A stretch of 28,552 nucleotides of DNA from Bacillota bacterium. Lineage in GTDB: Bacteria > Bacillota > Clostridia > Acetivibrionales > DSM-1351. Each line of letters begins with the position of its first letter. The stretch's first letter is position 1. This document shows positions 1 to 7,512 of this stretch, one piece after another. The notes beneath the pieces were generated by a model. That model searched no databases. It saw only the letters and a list, made by a program, of their open reading frames with translations, and was not told the origin of the DNA. Position numbers and translations under genes: made by a program. The stretch covers positions 1 through 28,552 of the forward strand of contig JAEZRV010000096.1 in NCBI GenBank assembly GCA_023444055.1, given 5' to 3'.

Positions 1-105
1 CATTAAACCATCAAGTGGTAGGAGGTACGAACTAATCCACAGTATCATAAAACAGCATAGCTCAACCTCAAGAAAAGGTAAAGAAAAGCTATGACTATAT
101 AATAC

Positions 106-174
106 GAGGAGGTACCGAGCCCATGCCATTTCTGTCATGATGTTTTTATGTGAAATGCTGGGCATGGGCATAAG
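106..174 (+). promoter_or_regulatory. Structured leader element, copy 1 (SD, hairpin, start codon)
   Basis: A strong Shine-Dalgarno, AGGAGG (107-112), lies 62 nt before the start at 175, too far for normal initiation. Between them is a hairpin: GCCCATGCC (119-127) pairs perfectly with GGCATGGGC (161-169). ATTTC (128-132) pairs with GAAAT (152-156), leaving a four-base bulge GCTG (157-160). With the hairpin folded, only 6 + 5 unpaired bases separate the SD from the ATG, a normal spacing. A short frame starts inside it (ATG 123) and reads MPFLS, TGA; the same frame continues CFYVKCWAWA to TAA at 171-173, one base before the gene start. A second copy with compensatory changes precedes xylF. The role (looped spacer, leader peptide or ligand-sensing RNA) is inference. 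Confidence 0.6.
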
Positions 175-1257
175 ATGGACAAAGAAGATAAAAAAGAAAA
201 CTATCAATCGGTTTATACAAAAAGTAATAAGTCGGTTTTGGTTGTATCAATCTCCTTTATTATTTTTCTGCTATTTTTAACGATTGGATGCTTATTCTAT
301 TTAAAAGAGCTTACAGATAATAATACGAAGGAAATTAACGGAGAGAAATTCGATACATTTGATAATTACTATGTTATGATTACTGACAACAGAAAATCAT
401 ATTTTTGGCAAAGTGTATATGAAGGGGCTAAAGAGGCTCTAAATGAAAACAGTTATATTGAAATGCTTGGAGATAATTTAAGTGTAGAATATTCTGCTAT
501 AAACCTAATGAAGATAGCCATTGATTCTAAAGTGGATGGCATTATTTTAGAAGCTGATGAGAGTCCCAAAATGACTGAATTAATTAATGAAGCAAATGAT
601 GCAGGGATTCCGGTGATTACGGCATTAAGTGATAATAGCTCAAGTGTGAGAAATAGCTTTGTAGGAATTAACAGTTATAACCTTGGGCTTGCATACGGAC
701 AGCAGGCATGTGAAATAATCTCTAAAAATAACAGGAATGCTAAGACAACAGTACTTGTGTTAATGAATACTAACACAAGTGATAGTCGTAAGAATATAGT
801 TTTTTCAGGAATTAAAGATACTATTAAAAACTGTGAAAATTCAAAAAATATTACCTTAAAAACCGTATCTATAAGTAATAGCACAGCTTTTGCTGCAGAA
901 GAATCTATTAGGGATATTTTTATGAATCAGGAAAATATCCCAGATATAATTATATGCATGGATGAAGTTAATACTACCTGCGTTTATCAAGAGGTTGTAG
1001 ATTATAACAAGGTGGGTAAAATAAATATTATTGGATATGATGACTCTAGTACAATTCTAAAGGCCATTGAACGAAATGTAATATACTCTACTATTTCTGT
1101 GGATACAGAGCAGATGGGAATGTATTGTGTTAAGGCATTAGAGGAGTATAAAAAAACAGGACATGTAAACGAATATTTTGATGTCAATATTTCATCAATT
1201 ACTTCTAACAATATTAATGCATATTGGGGAGAAACCAATGAATCAATTAGTAAGTAG
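175..1257 (+). CDS. Membrane-anchored sugar-binding sensor protein (XylFII-like, periplasmic-binding-protein fold)
   Basis: This 360-residue protein has a short basic N-terminus, one hydrophobic segment (about residues 20-43) and an extracellular type I periplasmic-binding domain of the ribose/galactose/xylose family. The N-lobe starts near DNYYVMITDN, and segments such as VDGIILEADES and GIPVITALSD are typical of the fold. A Cys in LTIGC inside the hydrophobic segment could be a lipobox, but a plain membrane anchor fits as well. It overlaps the histidine kinase gene by 20 nt and precedes a YesN-type regulator. That is the layout of clostridial XylFII-LytS-YesN systems, in which the binding protein reports extracellular sugar to the kinase. 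The ligand cannot be read from sequence; a pentose or other monosaccharide is inferred. Its start is placed downstream of an unusual hairpin leader. Confidence 0.8.
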   Translation: MDKEDKKENYQSVYTKSNKSVLVVSISFIIFLLFLTIGCLFYLKELTDNNTKEINGEKFDTFDNYYVMITDNRKSYFWQSVYEGAKEALNENSYIEMLGDNLSVEYSAINLMKIAIDSKVDGIILEADESPKMTELINEANDAGIPVITALSDNSSSVRNSFVGINSYNLGLAYGQQACEIISKNNRNAKTTVLVLMNTNTSDSRKNIVFSGIKDTIKNCENSKNITLKTVSISNSTAFAAEESIRDIFMNQENIPDIIICMDEVNTTCVYQEVVDYNKVGKINIIGYDDSSTILKAIERNVIYSTISVDTEQMGMYCVKALEEYKKTGHVNEYFDVNISSITSNNINAYWGETNESISK

Positions 1258-2755
1258 GCTTAAAGATAGGCTTCAAAATATTACTATTCAAGCTAAATTA
1301 ATTACGGTTTTCATAGTAACTTCGCTTATTATTTTAATTGTTAATATGTTTATGTATTTCAATATTAATGTTATGGTAAAACAGCTCGAACAGGTATATT
1401 TGAGTAATATAAGATTAAACGAGCTAATTGATACGCTAGATGGTGTTCATACCAGTCTTAATGAATATTTAAATACAAAAACTACAGATACTATTGAGAA
1501 CTATTATAGATATGAGCAGGATTATAATAATCTTATTAATAATATAAATTCATATGTGGTTAATAATTCTTTGAAAATTATGGAACGAAACATAAAAGAA
1601 ATGTCTGTAGAGTATTTAAAGATAACAAATCAGGCTATTGAGGCAAAACGCGGACGAAATGTTGAGAAATATAAGGTGTATTTTGAAAGAGCTGAAGAGT
1701 TATACAATTATATAAATGTGTATATTTACAGCCTAAATAATGAGCAGTTTAAGAATAATACCTCAAACTATATAGTACTTGCTGAGTCGCTCCAGCATAT
1801 TGAAACCATTAGTATTATTATTATGATAGTTGTCGCATTTAGCAGTGTTATTTTGATTGTTTTTGTAACTAGAACTATTACAAATCCTTTAAAGGCATTG
1901 GCAAGTACTGCAAATCAGGTGGCAAGGGGAAACTTTGAAGTTGAATTGGTTAAAGTCACAACGAAAGATGAAGTGGGTGTTGTAAGTACTGCTTTTAATA
2001 AAATGGTGTTAAGTATCCAGGTCTATATTGAAAAACTTAAAGATGGTATGAACAAAGAACGTAAGCTAGAAGAAAGGCAACTTCTGATGCAAAATCATCT
2101 CAAGGATGCGCAGCTTAGATACCTACAAGCTCAAATTAATCCTCACTTTCTATTTAATACATTAAATGCAGGTGCGCAGTTAGCTATGATGGAAGGTGCT
2201 GACAGGACCTATGAATATGTGCAAAATGTAGCTGATTTTTTTCGGTATAACGTTAGAAAAAACAATGAAACCGTAACTCTTAGAGAAGAAATTAATTTAG
2301 TGGATAATTATATTTATATTCTAAATGTACGTTTTGCTGGACAAATTCATTTTAGAAAGTATATAGAAGAAGATAAATATCTAAAAATACATGTACCTAG
2401 TATGATTTTACAGCCTATTGTTGAAAATAGTATAAATTATGGAATCAGAAATATTAGTTGGCAGGGATTGATTGAATTATCTGTTTACAGTAAAGAGGAG
2501 ATTGTCTGTATTAGCATAAAAGATAACGGTATAGGTATGTCTCAGGAATTAATTGATAAGGTAATTGATAACAAACTAAAAACTGAAGAGTTATCGGGAG
2601 ACTCCAATGGAGTAGGTCTTAATAATGTAATTAGCCGATTACGATTGCTATATAATTATGAAAATGTGATAAATATAATCAGTGAAGGAGAAAACAAGGG
2701 GACAGAGGTTTTAATATCTATACCCTATAATAGTGTTAAATTTTCCGATGGATAA
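1238..2755 (+). CDS. LytS/YesM-type sensor histidine kinase
   Basis: The 505-residue kinase has a first membrane segment at about residues 17-40, an extracellular helical region, and a second membrane segment at about 190-212 ending in TRTITNPL. A HAMP linker follows, then the His_kinase domain with QAQINPHFLFNTLN, where His303 is the predicted phosphorylation site. The ATPase domain keeps the N box (QPIVENSINYG) and the G boxes DNGIGMS and GVGLNN. I chose ATG 1238 over an upstream in-frame ATG at 1178 because GGGGAG lies 6 nt before it. The gene overlaps the sensor gene by 20 nt, so the two are probably translationally coupled and form one signalling complex. The kinase is predicted to phosphorylate the response regulator encoded next. 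Confidence 0.9.
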   Translation: MNQLVSRLKDRLQNITIQAKLITVFIVTSLIILIVNMFMYFNINVMVKQLEQVYLSNIRLNELIDTLDGVHTSLNEYLNTKTTDTIENYYRYEQDYNNLINNINSYVVNNSLKIMERNIKEMSVEYLKITNQAIEAKRGRNVEKYKVYFERAEELYNYINVYIYSLNNEQFKNNTSNYIVLAESLQHIETISIIIMIVVAFSSVILIVFVTRTITNPLKALASTANQVARGNFEVELVKVTTKDEVGVVSTAFNKMVLSIQVYIEKLKDGMNKERKLEERQLLMQNHLKDAQLRYLQAQINPHFLFNTLNAGAQLAMMEGADRTYEYVQNVADFFRYNVRKNNETVTLREEINLVDNYIYILNVRFAGQIHFRKYIEEDKYLKIHVPSMILQPIVENSINYGIRNISWQGLIELSVYSKEEIVCISIKDNGIGMSQELIDKVIDNKLKTEELSGDSNGVGLNNVISRLRLLYNYENVINIISEGENKGTEVLISIPYNSVKFSDG

Positions 2756-2765
2756 TTATTTAAAT

Positions 2766-2903
2766 GGAAATTTACCCAATTAAAATGCAGAAGGATAATG
2801 TTTACAACTGGGAAATATACAACTAGAGGTTATCGAATTTATAATGGCAAATTGGAAATACCCAACTGGAGAGATTCCATAACTAGAATACCCAAAAGGA
2901 GAG
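2766..2903 (+). repeat. Four degenerate copies of a ~19-nt repeat between kinase and regulator genes
   Basis: The 155-nt gap holds four related words, roughly GGAAATAYACCCAACTRGAG, starting near 2766, 2811, 2854 and 2885. The last two are closest to each other (GAAATACCCAACTGGAGAG and AGAATACCCAAAAGGAGAG). The final copy supplies the Shine-Dalgarno of the response regulator. They may be binding sites for the AraC-type regulator or leftovers of SD-region duplication; the sequence does not decide between these. Confidence 0.4.
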
Positions 2904-2910
2904 TGTCCGG

Positions 2911-4509
2911 ATGTTTAAAATAATGCTGGCTGATGACGAAGGAATAGTAATTGACTCACTACGCTTTATAATCGAGAAAGAGTTCGGTGATCAGTGTATT
3001 ATTGAATCAGCTCAAACCGGCCGTAGTGTTATAGAATTAGCTGAAAAATTCAGACCGGATATTGCATTTATGGATATTCAAATGCCCGGAATTAACGGAA
3101 TTGAAGCTATTAAAGAAATAAAAGAAGCAAATACTCATACAATATTCATAATACTATCGGCTTATGACAAATTTGATTATGCACAGGATGCCATTAATTT
3201 AGGAGTACTAGAATACTTAAATAAACCTGTAGCTAGAACAAAGATTATGCAAGTACTAAAAAAGGCTATGGACATTATTGAAAAGGAAAGAGAAAAAAGA
3301 AGTAAAGATTTAATTATTCGTGAGAAATTAGAAACAGTTATACCTATTATTGAAAATGGCCTAGTTAACAACATACTATTTAATGAATTCTTTAAGGAAG
3401 ATGTTGAGAATTACAAAAAGCTTCTTAGTATAAAAGAAAATTATGGCTACATTATTGTGCTCATAAGCGGAGAAGAGCAGGAAGGCAATCATATGACAAA
3501 TGCTGTTGGCGCAAGTGTTCATATACAGAACAACTACAGCATAGTTCGTGAAATTGTAAAAAGCAATTTTCAATGTATTGTTGGCTCTGCTATGGCTAAT
3601 AAAATACCTGTTTTTGTTCCAACGAACCAACTTAGCATGGAGTACAACGATAGAATTGAACTGATTAATAAGTCAAGAGAAATGGTTCGTGTATTAAGAA
3701 AGAGGTTAAATGTAAATTTTCGTATTGTTATTGGATCAATTCACAATATCAATGAGGCAATGGAGTCCTACAATGAGGCTCTTAATACATTAATTCATAC
3801 AACTATAATGGTAGCCCATGTGGATGATATGGCAATCTCTTGTGATTATGAAGATAATTACCCTGTTGAAAATGAAAAGGCTATTTTTGAATGCACAGAA
3901 GCCGGAGATATAAGTGGAGCTATACTAGCTGCTAATCAGTTCTTTGATTGGATGATAGCTAATTATGCAGAACATGTTATGGATATTAAATTAAAAGTGT
4001 TGGAATTTGTTCTATGGAGCGAACACATAGTTTATGAAAGTGGTGGAATGACATATGAATTTTTGTCCAGACAGGAATATCTTCCAACGCTTTTGAAAAT
4101 TAATGATATGGTAGGTATTCGAAACTGGTTTGTCGAGAAAATCAAACTATCATGTTTAAAGATGGCAAGCAAAAAGAAAGAAAGGTCGACAAGCGTAATT
4201 GAAAAAGCTAAAGCATATATTAATTCTAATTTTAATAAACAAATATCTCTTGATGATGTATCAAGAGAAGTTAACATAAGCCCATATTATTTTAGTAAGA
4301 TTTTTAAAGAAGAAACAGGAGAAAATTTTATTGACTATTTGACAAACATTCGAATTGATAAAGCAAAGGAACTATTAGCAAATTCGGATTTGAGTATGAA
4401 GGAAATATGCGGTAAAGTCGGTTACTCGGATCCCAATTATTTTAGCCGGTCTTTTAAGAAAAATGTAGGAGTAACACCAACGGATTTTAAAGAGGGAAAG
4501 AAGGATTAA
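2911..4509 (+). CDS. YesN-type response regulator with AraC-family DNA-binding domain
   Basis: The 532-residue protein starts with a receiver domain: acidic pocket Asp8-Asp9, phospho-acceptor Asp55 in FMDIQMPG, and the conserved Lys in LNKPVA. A long middle region of about 290 residues without a motif I recognise follows. The protein ends in a double helix-turn-helix AraC domain (about 428-528), with ISLDDVSREVNISPYYFSKI and MKEICGKVGYSDPNYFSRSF as the two helix pairs. GGAGAG lies 7 nt before the ATG. It is the natural partner of the kinase upstream, and its likely targets are the nearby xylF gene and the ChvE-MmsAB transporter. The target assignment is inference from gene order and from known XylFII-LytS-YesN systems. 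Confidence 0.9.
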   Translation: MFKIMLADDEGIVIDSLRFIIEKEFGDQCIIESAQTGRSVIELAEKFRPDIAFMDIQMPGINGIEAIKEIKEANTHTIFIILSAYDKFDYAQDAINLGVLEYLNKPVARTKIMQVLKKAMDIIEKEREKRSKDLIIREKLETVIPIIENGLVNNILFNEFFKEDVENYKKLLSIKENYGYIIVLISGEEQEGNHMTNAVGASVHIQNNYSIVREIVKSNFQCIVGSAMANKIPVFVPTNQLSMEYNDRIELINKSREMVRVLRKRLNVNFRIVIGSIHNINEAMESYNEALNTLIHTTIMVAHVDDMAISCDYEDNYPVENEKAIFECTEAGDISGAILAANQFFDWMIANYAEHVMDIKLKVLEFVLWSEHIVYESGGMTYEFLSRQEYLPTLLKINDMVGIRNWFVEKIKLSCLKMASKKKERSTSVIEKAKAYINSNFNKQISLDDVSREVNISPYYFSKIFKEETGENFIDYLTNIRIDKAKELLANSDLSMKEICGKVGYSDPNYFSRSFKKNVGVTPTDFKEGKKD

Positions 4510-4536
4510 GGCTGGAATAAGTTACCAATACTATTT

Positions 4537-4627
4537 AAGGAGGTGCCGAGTCCATGTCATTTCTTTCAAGGAAATGCATATTTCCTTGTTGTTCTTGTGT
4601 AAAATGTGAGACATGGACATAATTACA
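4537..4627 (+). promoter_or_regulatory. Structured leader element, copy 2 (SD, hairpin, start codon)
   Basis: AAGGAGG (4537-4543) is followed by GTCCATGTC (4550-4558), which pairs perfectly with GACATGGAC (4610-4618). ATTT (4559-4562) pairs with AAAT (4602-4605), leaving a four-base bulge GTGA in the same place as in copy 1. Relative to copy 1 the outer stem differs at two positions on each strand (C to T, G to A), and both changes keep pairing. The apical part contains a further perfect hairpin, CAAGGAAA-TGCATA-TTTCCTTG (4567-4588), absent from copy 1. The distance from SD to xylF ATG 4628 is 15 unpaired bases when folded. Confidence 0.6.
4554..4622 (+). CDS. Putative 22-residue Cys-rich leader peptide
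   Basis: ATG 4554 lies 10 nt after AAGGAGG. The frame encodes 22 residues, starting MSFLSRKC and ending VKCETWT, with five cysteines (8, 12, 13, 15, 18), and stops at TAA 4620-4622, five bases before the xylF ATG. The leader before the sensor gene starts MPFLS and ends VKCWAWA in the same frame, with an 18-nt (six-codon) difference and one in-frame TGA. The shared peptide ends could reflect coding or just the shared RNA stem. Translation of this frame would couple to xylF. Whether it is translated is unknown. Confidence 0.35.
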   Translation: MSFLSRKCIFPCCSCVKCETWT

Positions 4628-5683
4628 ATGAAAGTAAAAACAAATTTAAAGAGAATAATTCTGATTTCAATAGGACTGCTGACTGTGATAACTTTATCTG
4701 TTGCATGTAATAAAACAGATAGCAAAAGTGCAAATAATACACAAGTAGATGAAGATAAAATCCAGATTGGAATGTGTTTTGACTCATTTGTTATTGAACG
4801 ATGGCAGCTTGACAGAGATGTATTTGTTTCAACTGCCAAGGGGTTAGGCGCAGAGGTCTATGTACAAAATGCTAATGGTGATGTCGACAAGCAGAAGGAA
4901 CAAATTGAATACTTTATAAAAAAGAAGATAGATGCTCTTGTTATTATTCCTATTGATTCTGAAGCTATTTCGAAGGTTGTATTAAGAGCTAAAAATGCGG
5001 GGATTAAAATAATTTCTTATGACAGATTAATAAAAAATGCTAATGCGGACTTATATATTTCTTTTGATAATGAAATAGTAGGGAAGATAATGGCAGAAGC
5101 TATGATAGCGGCAGGTCTTCCTAATAAAAGAGTTCTTATGCTTTGCGGTTCTCCAAAGGACAATAACGTAGCTTTAGTAAAGCAGGGATTCACAAACGTT
5201 ATGAATAAAAACAATATTTATATTATTGATATATCATATGCCAATAATTGGAAGGCCGAGTTTGCTGCCTCCTATATCTATGATAATATGGATAAGGTAA
5301 AAAAAGCAGATGCTATAATGTTTGGTAATGACGACTTGGCTACGCAGGGTGTCAGAGCATTATCCGAAAAAAGACTGATGGATAAGGTTAAAGTAGTGGG
5401 GCAGGATGCAGACTTAGCTGCCTGCCAGCGTATAGTTGAAGGTACACAGTTAATGACTGTATACAAGCCAGTGGATAAGCTCGCAAAGCAGGCAGCAGAA
5501 TATGCTGTTAAACTTATACAAGGTGAAAAGCTAGAAAATGCTCAAAGTATAAATGATGGAAACTATGATGTTCAGTATATAGCCCTTGAACCAATAGCTG
5601 TAAATAAGGATAATATGGATGAAGTCATAATTGATAGTGGTTTTCATTTAAGGGAAGATGTGTATCTGAATGTACCAAAGTGA
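4628..5683 (+). CDS. xylF: XylF-like sugar-binding lipoprotein
   Basis: The 351-residue protein has a lipoprotein signal peptide with Cys27 in LSVAC, so it is anchored outside the membrane. The mature part closely follows the E. coli XylF pattern: IGMCFDSFVIERWQLDRD, YVQNANGD, ALVIIPIDSEA, IKIISYDRLI, LYISFDNE, VGQDADLAACQRI and MTVYKPV. It should bind D-xylose or a related monosaccharide. I prefer ATG 4628 to the in-frame ATG at 4613, because 4613 lies inside the hairpin stem and 4628 gives a clean signal peptide. No ATPase or permease gene follows directly; the next gene in the pathway is the ChvE-like protein about 5 kb downstream. It may use that transporter or serve sensing. Confidence 0.85.
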   Translation: MKVKTNLKRIILISIGLLTVITLSVACNKTDSKSANNTQVDEDKIQIGMCFDSFVIERWQLDRDVFVSTAKGLGAEVYVQNANGDVDKQKEQIEYFIKKKIDALVIIPIDSEAISKVVLRAKNAGIKIISYDRLIKNANADLYISFDNEIVGKIMAEAMIAAGLPNKRVLMLCGSPKDNNVALVKQGFTNVMNKNNIYIIDISYANNWKAEFAASYIYDNMDKVKKADAIMFGNDDLATQGVRALSEKRLMDKVKVVGQDADLAACQRIVEGTQLMTVYKPVDKLAKQAAEYAVKLIQGEKLENAQSINDGNYDVQYIALEPIAVNKDNMDEVIIDSGFHLREDVYLNVPK

Positions 5684-5861
5684 AATTGAACGAATGCCTC
5701 TTACAAATTATTTACAGCAACTGCATAAGTCCTGTTTATTAAATATTCCAATATTTTGGTTCAAGTGATTACTATGATTATTTACATTAACTTATCAAAA
5801 CCTGTAAAATCATATAAATATACAAATAAATACAAATTATTAAAATGAAAGTAAAAATGGG

Positions 5862-5890
5862 TTGACATTAACAAAAGATAACTGTACACT
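5862..5890 (+). promoter_or_regulatory. Candidate sigma-A promoter
   Basis: A perfect TTGACA (5862-5867) is followed by a 17-base spacer and TACACT (5885-5890), which matches four of six -10 bases. An imperfect palindrome at 5898-5918, just downstream, could be an operator. No gene starts soon after, so the transcript is unknown. Confidence 0.35.
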
Positions 5891-6157
5891 TCTATATGTC
5901 AGTTAATTGCTAACAGACTTATAATGAAATTTGTTATATGTCCCATACTTACGATGGAAAAATATTACAAATGAATTGGCGTTGATGTGTCTATTAATAA
6001 AGAAAGCAGACACTTCCTCCACAAATAGGGCATGTAAATTCCCTCTTCTTACTCAGTTCTATACTATATTCTTCTGTATATCCATTCTGGTTGTTGTTAA
6101 AGACTGCTTCTTTATATAGGCATGATAACATATTCTACCTCATATACACTAATTAAT

Positions 6158-6193
6158 ATACGAAAGTTCATGGCGATACGAAAGTTCATGGCG
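6158..6193. repeat. Perfect tandem 18-bp repeat, two copies
   Basis: ATACGAAAGTTCATGGCG occurs at 6158-6175 and again, directly abutting, at 6176-6193. Short tandem repeats like this are often found at the ends of insertion sequences (IS21-like ends, for example), but no transposase gene lies next to it. It may be a relic. Confidence 0.7.
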
Positions 6194-6637
6194 GAAAAAC
6201 TATTGAATCGGATACACCCTCACTTTGAACTTATAAATGTAATTATTAAAGTAGCGGGCCAATTTAATTACAACGTCTGCTAACACTATTAAATATAAGT
6301 ATATTATACCAAATTATACTATTAATCTTCAATGTTTGTTGCAAAAACAGTCAAATATATTAAAGGCCTCGGGATACCCAAGGGTAGAAAATAGATGACC
6401 TAGTCATAGCATCGTGACAGAAAGCTGTAAGATTTATCCTTAAATAACAATTATACCAAATTAAACTGAGGCTTGACATGGCCAAGCACAATAACCCAAA
6501 CAACCTATGATTTACATAATTAACAAAAATAGACATATTTTTTTTCGTAATCTTACAAATTTTTCTAAAAGGATAAAGTATAATGCAATTGTACTTATTA
6601 AGACAAGGCTTTTGAAAAGAAAGGGTGTGGTTATCAA

Positions 6638-6718
6638 ATGAAAGTAGAAGATAGTTCCAAAGGCGTTGAGGGAGATAACAGTATTATTTGGTTATCACAT
6701 CTCTATTTGAGCCAATAA
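6638..6718 (+). CDS. Possible 26-residue small ORF overlapping an inverted repeat
   Basis: ATG 6638 is preceded by GAAAAGAAAGGG, a fair Shine-Dalgarno, and by TATAAT at 6579-6584 without a clear -35. The frame starts MKVEDSSKGVEG and stops at 6716. Its 3' half lies in an inverted repeat: CAGTATTATTTGG (6679-6691) against CCAATAATACTG (6712-6723), with one bulged base. I recognise no family. It could be a small peptide or just a hairpin transcript. Confidence 0.2.
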   Translation: MKVEDSSKGVEGDNSIIWLSHLYLSQ

Positions 6719-6901
6719 TACTGCTATCATCAAATATACCTATATCTAAAATGATATTTACAAAAAATTTATGAGGGGTTTTGTAACGAGTCACATTGAT
6801 ATTCCACACGATGTAAGTCTAGTGAATTTTAAAAACATGAAATTGAAGCGAGTTGAATTATTGATGTTTTGCGCATGAATGAAGTTTCAACGTGGAATTT
6901 T

Positions 6902-6980
6902 GCCGATTTATAAGCTTCTTTGAGGGCTACTTTACTTAATTCAAAGTAAATCGGCTTAATTTATATTAAGAGCGCTCTTA
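6902..6980 (+). promoter_or_regulatory. Hairpin and 14-bp palindrome upstream of the RiPP precursor
   Basis: GCCGATTTA (6902-6910) pairs with TAAATCGGC (6947-6955), with an inner stem CTTTGA (6918-6923) against TCAAAG (6941-6946). Twelve bases further on is a perfect palindrome, TAAGAGCGCTCTTA (6967-6980), a plausible site for a dimeric regulator about 145 bp before the precursor start. Functions are inferred. Confidence 0.4.
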
Positions 6981-7125
6981 GAGGTCTGTTCTATAGTTTA
7001 TTGTTCTGTCGAAAATCACGTATGTAATTCTGAAAAAGGTTTTTGTGTGTATTCGAGAAAACTAGTAGGCAGGCTTTTTGTTAATTTCTAAGGGCATCAT
7101 TCAAACAAGAGAGGAGGAAGATAAA

Positions 7126-7257
7126 ATGAAAAAACAGTTGGGTAATAAAGCGCAAAGAACTGCAAAGACACTTCAGTTGTATGCAAATTTCTCTAGCAAT
7201 TCATACAGTTGCCCTTGCGGTAGTGTACCATCGTACGATTGGTTGAACGTAAGATGA
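7126..7257 (+). CDS. RiPP precursor peptide, CLI_3235-family type
   Basis: A strong GAGGAGGAAG lies just before ATG 7126. The 43-residue peptide has a basic leader, MKKQLGNKAQRTAK, followed by TLQLYANFSS and a C-terminal SYSCPCGSVPSYDWLNVR. Leaders of the form MKK-LG-K with a following T-L-x-x-Y/A stretch are the hallmark of the clostridial CLI_3235 (TIGR04065) precursors, which sit beside CcpM radical SAM maturases as here. It is the first gene of the cassette and lies 255 nt ahead of the maturase. It is odd for the family in having only two cysteines (29 and 31, as CPC), where relatives usually carry many. The modified product is likely a thioether or other radical-formed crosslinked peptide; that is inference. 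Confidence 0.75.
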   Translation: MKKQLGNKAQRTAKTLQLYANFSSNSYSCPCGSVPSYDWLNVR

Positions 7258-7261
7258 TAGT

Positions 7262-7477
7262 GCCCGTAGTTCAAGGTACTAGTTATAGTACTCTTTATGC
7301 AAATAATTAATGATTTCGTCAGTCGCGTACGGGCGCAATGGTAAAAGAGTATCTCACAATTGATAGTAAATCTCTACGAAATACTCTGCGCCATTATCAA
7401 AATTAAAGTATTTCAGTATCGCTGCCGCTGGTTTTGCAATTTGACGCTACATAGCTATACCATTACAAACCAGCGGC
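7262..7477 (+). promoter_or_regulatory. Structured intergenic RNA between precursor and maturase
   Basis: Four stems occupy this gap. Stem A pairs GCCCGTA (7262-7268) with TACGGGC (7328-7334) and encloses a small hairpin, GTACTA-GTTA-TAGTAC (7276-7291). Stem B pairs GGCGCA (7332-7337) plus GAGTAT (7347-7352) with ATACTCTGCGCC (7381-7392). A and B share bases 7332-7334 and cannot both form completely. Stem C pairs GCCGCTGGTTT (7424-7434) perfectly with AAACCAGCGGC (7467-7477) and ends 17 nt before the maturase Shine-Dalgarno. None has a clean U-tract. The likely role is to lower maturase expression relative to precursor. Confidence 0.55.
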
Positions 7478-7512
7478 AATACTCTAAAAATATCGAGAAA
7501 GGAATGTTGTAA

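Larger units (their letters stand above)
5684..7125. other. 1.4-kb gene-poor stretch between xylF and the RiPP precursor
   Basis: I see no convincing gene here, only short frames without family resemblance. The stretch holds a promoter-like pair at 5862-5890 and an imperfect palindrome (5898-5918, GTC and GTTA against TAAC and GAC). It also holds a tandem 18-bp repeat (6158-6193) and two copies of ATTATACCAAATTA (6303-6316 and 6450-6463). A small frame with an inverted repeat (6638-6723), a hairpin (6902-6955) and a 14-bp palindrome (6967-6980) come after these. Such a mosaic fits decayed mobile DNA at the edge of an inserted cassette, but no transposase could be recognised. Confidence 0.5.

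Noticed and set aside
98..103. Perfect TATAAT just before the first gene
   Set aside because: Transcription would start at or after the Shine-Dalgarno at 107-112, and no -35 box is seen at the right distance.
5931..6119. 62-codon frame with a TTG start in the gene-poor stretch
   Set aside because: No Shine-Dalgarno, no recognisable family, low-complexity hydrophobic end; likely chance.
6338..6420. Possible end of a transposase on the reverse strand
   Set aside because: The short translation contains stops and matches no transposase motif I can name.
6472..6477. TTGACA as a promoter for the small frame at 6638
   Set aside because: No -10 box at 16-18 bases; the sequence there is CCAAAC-like.
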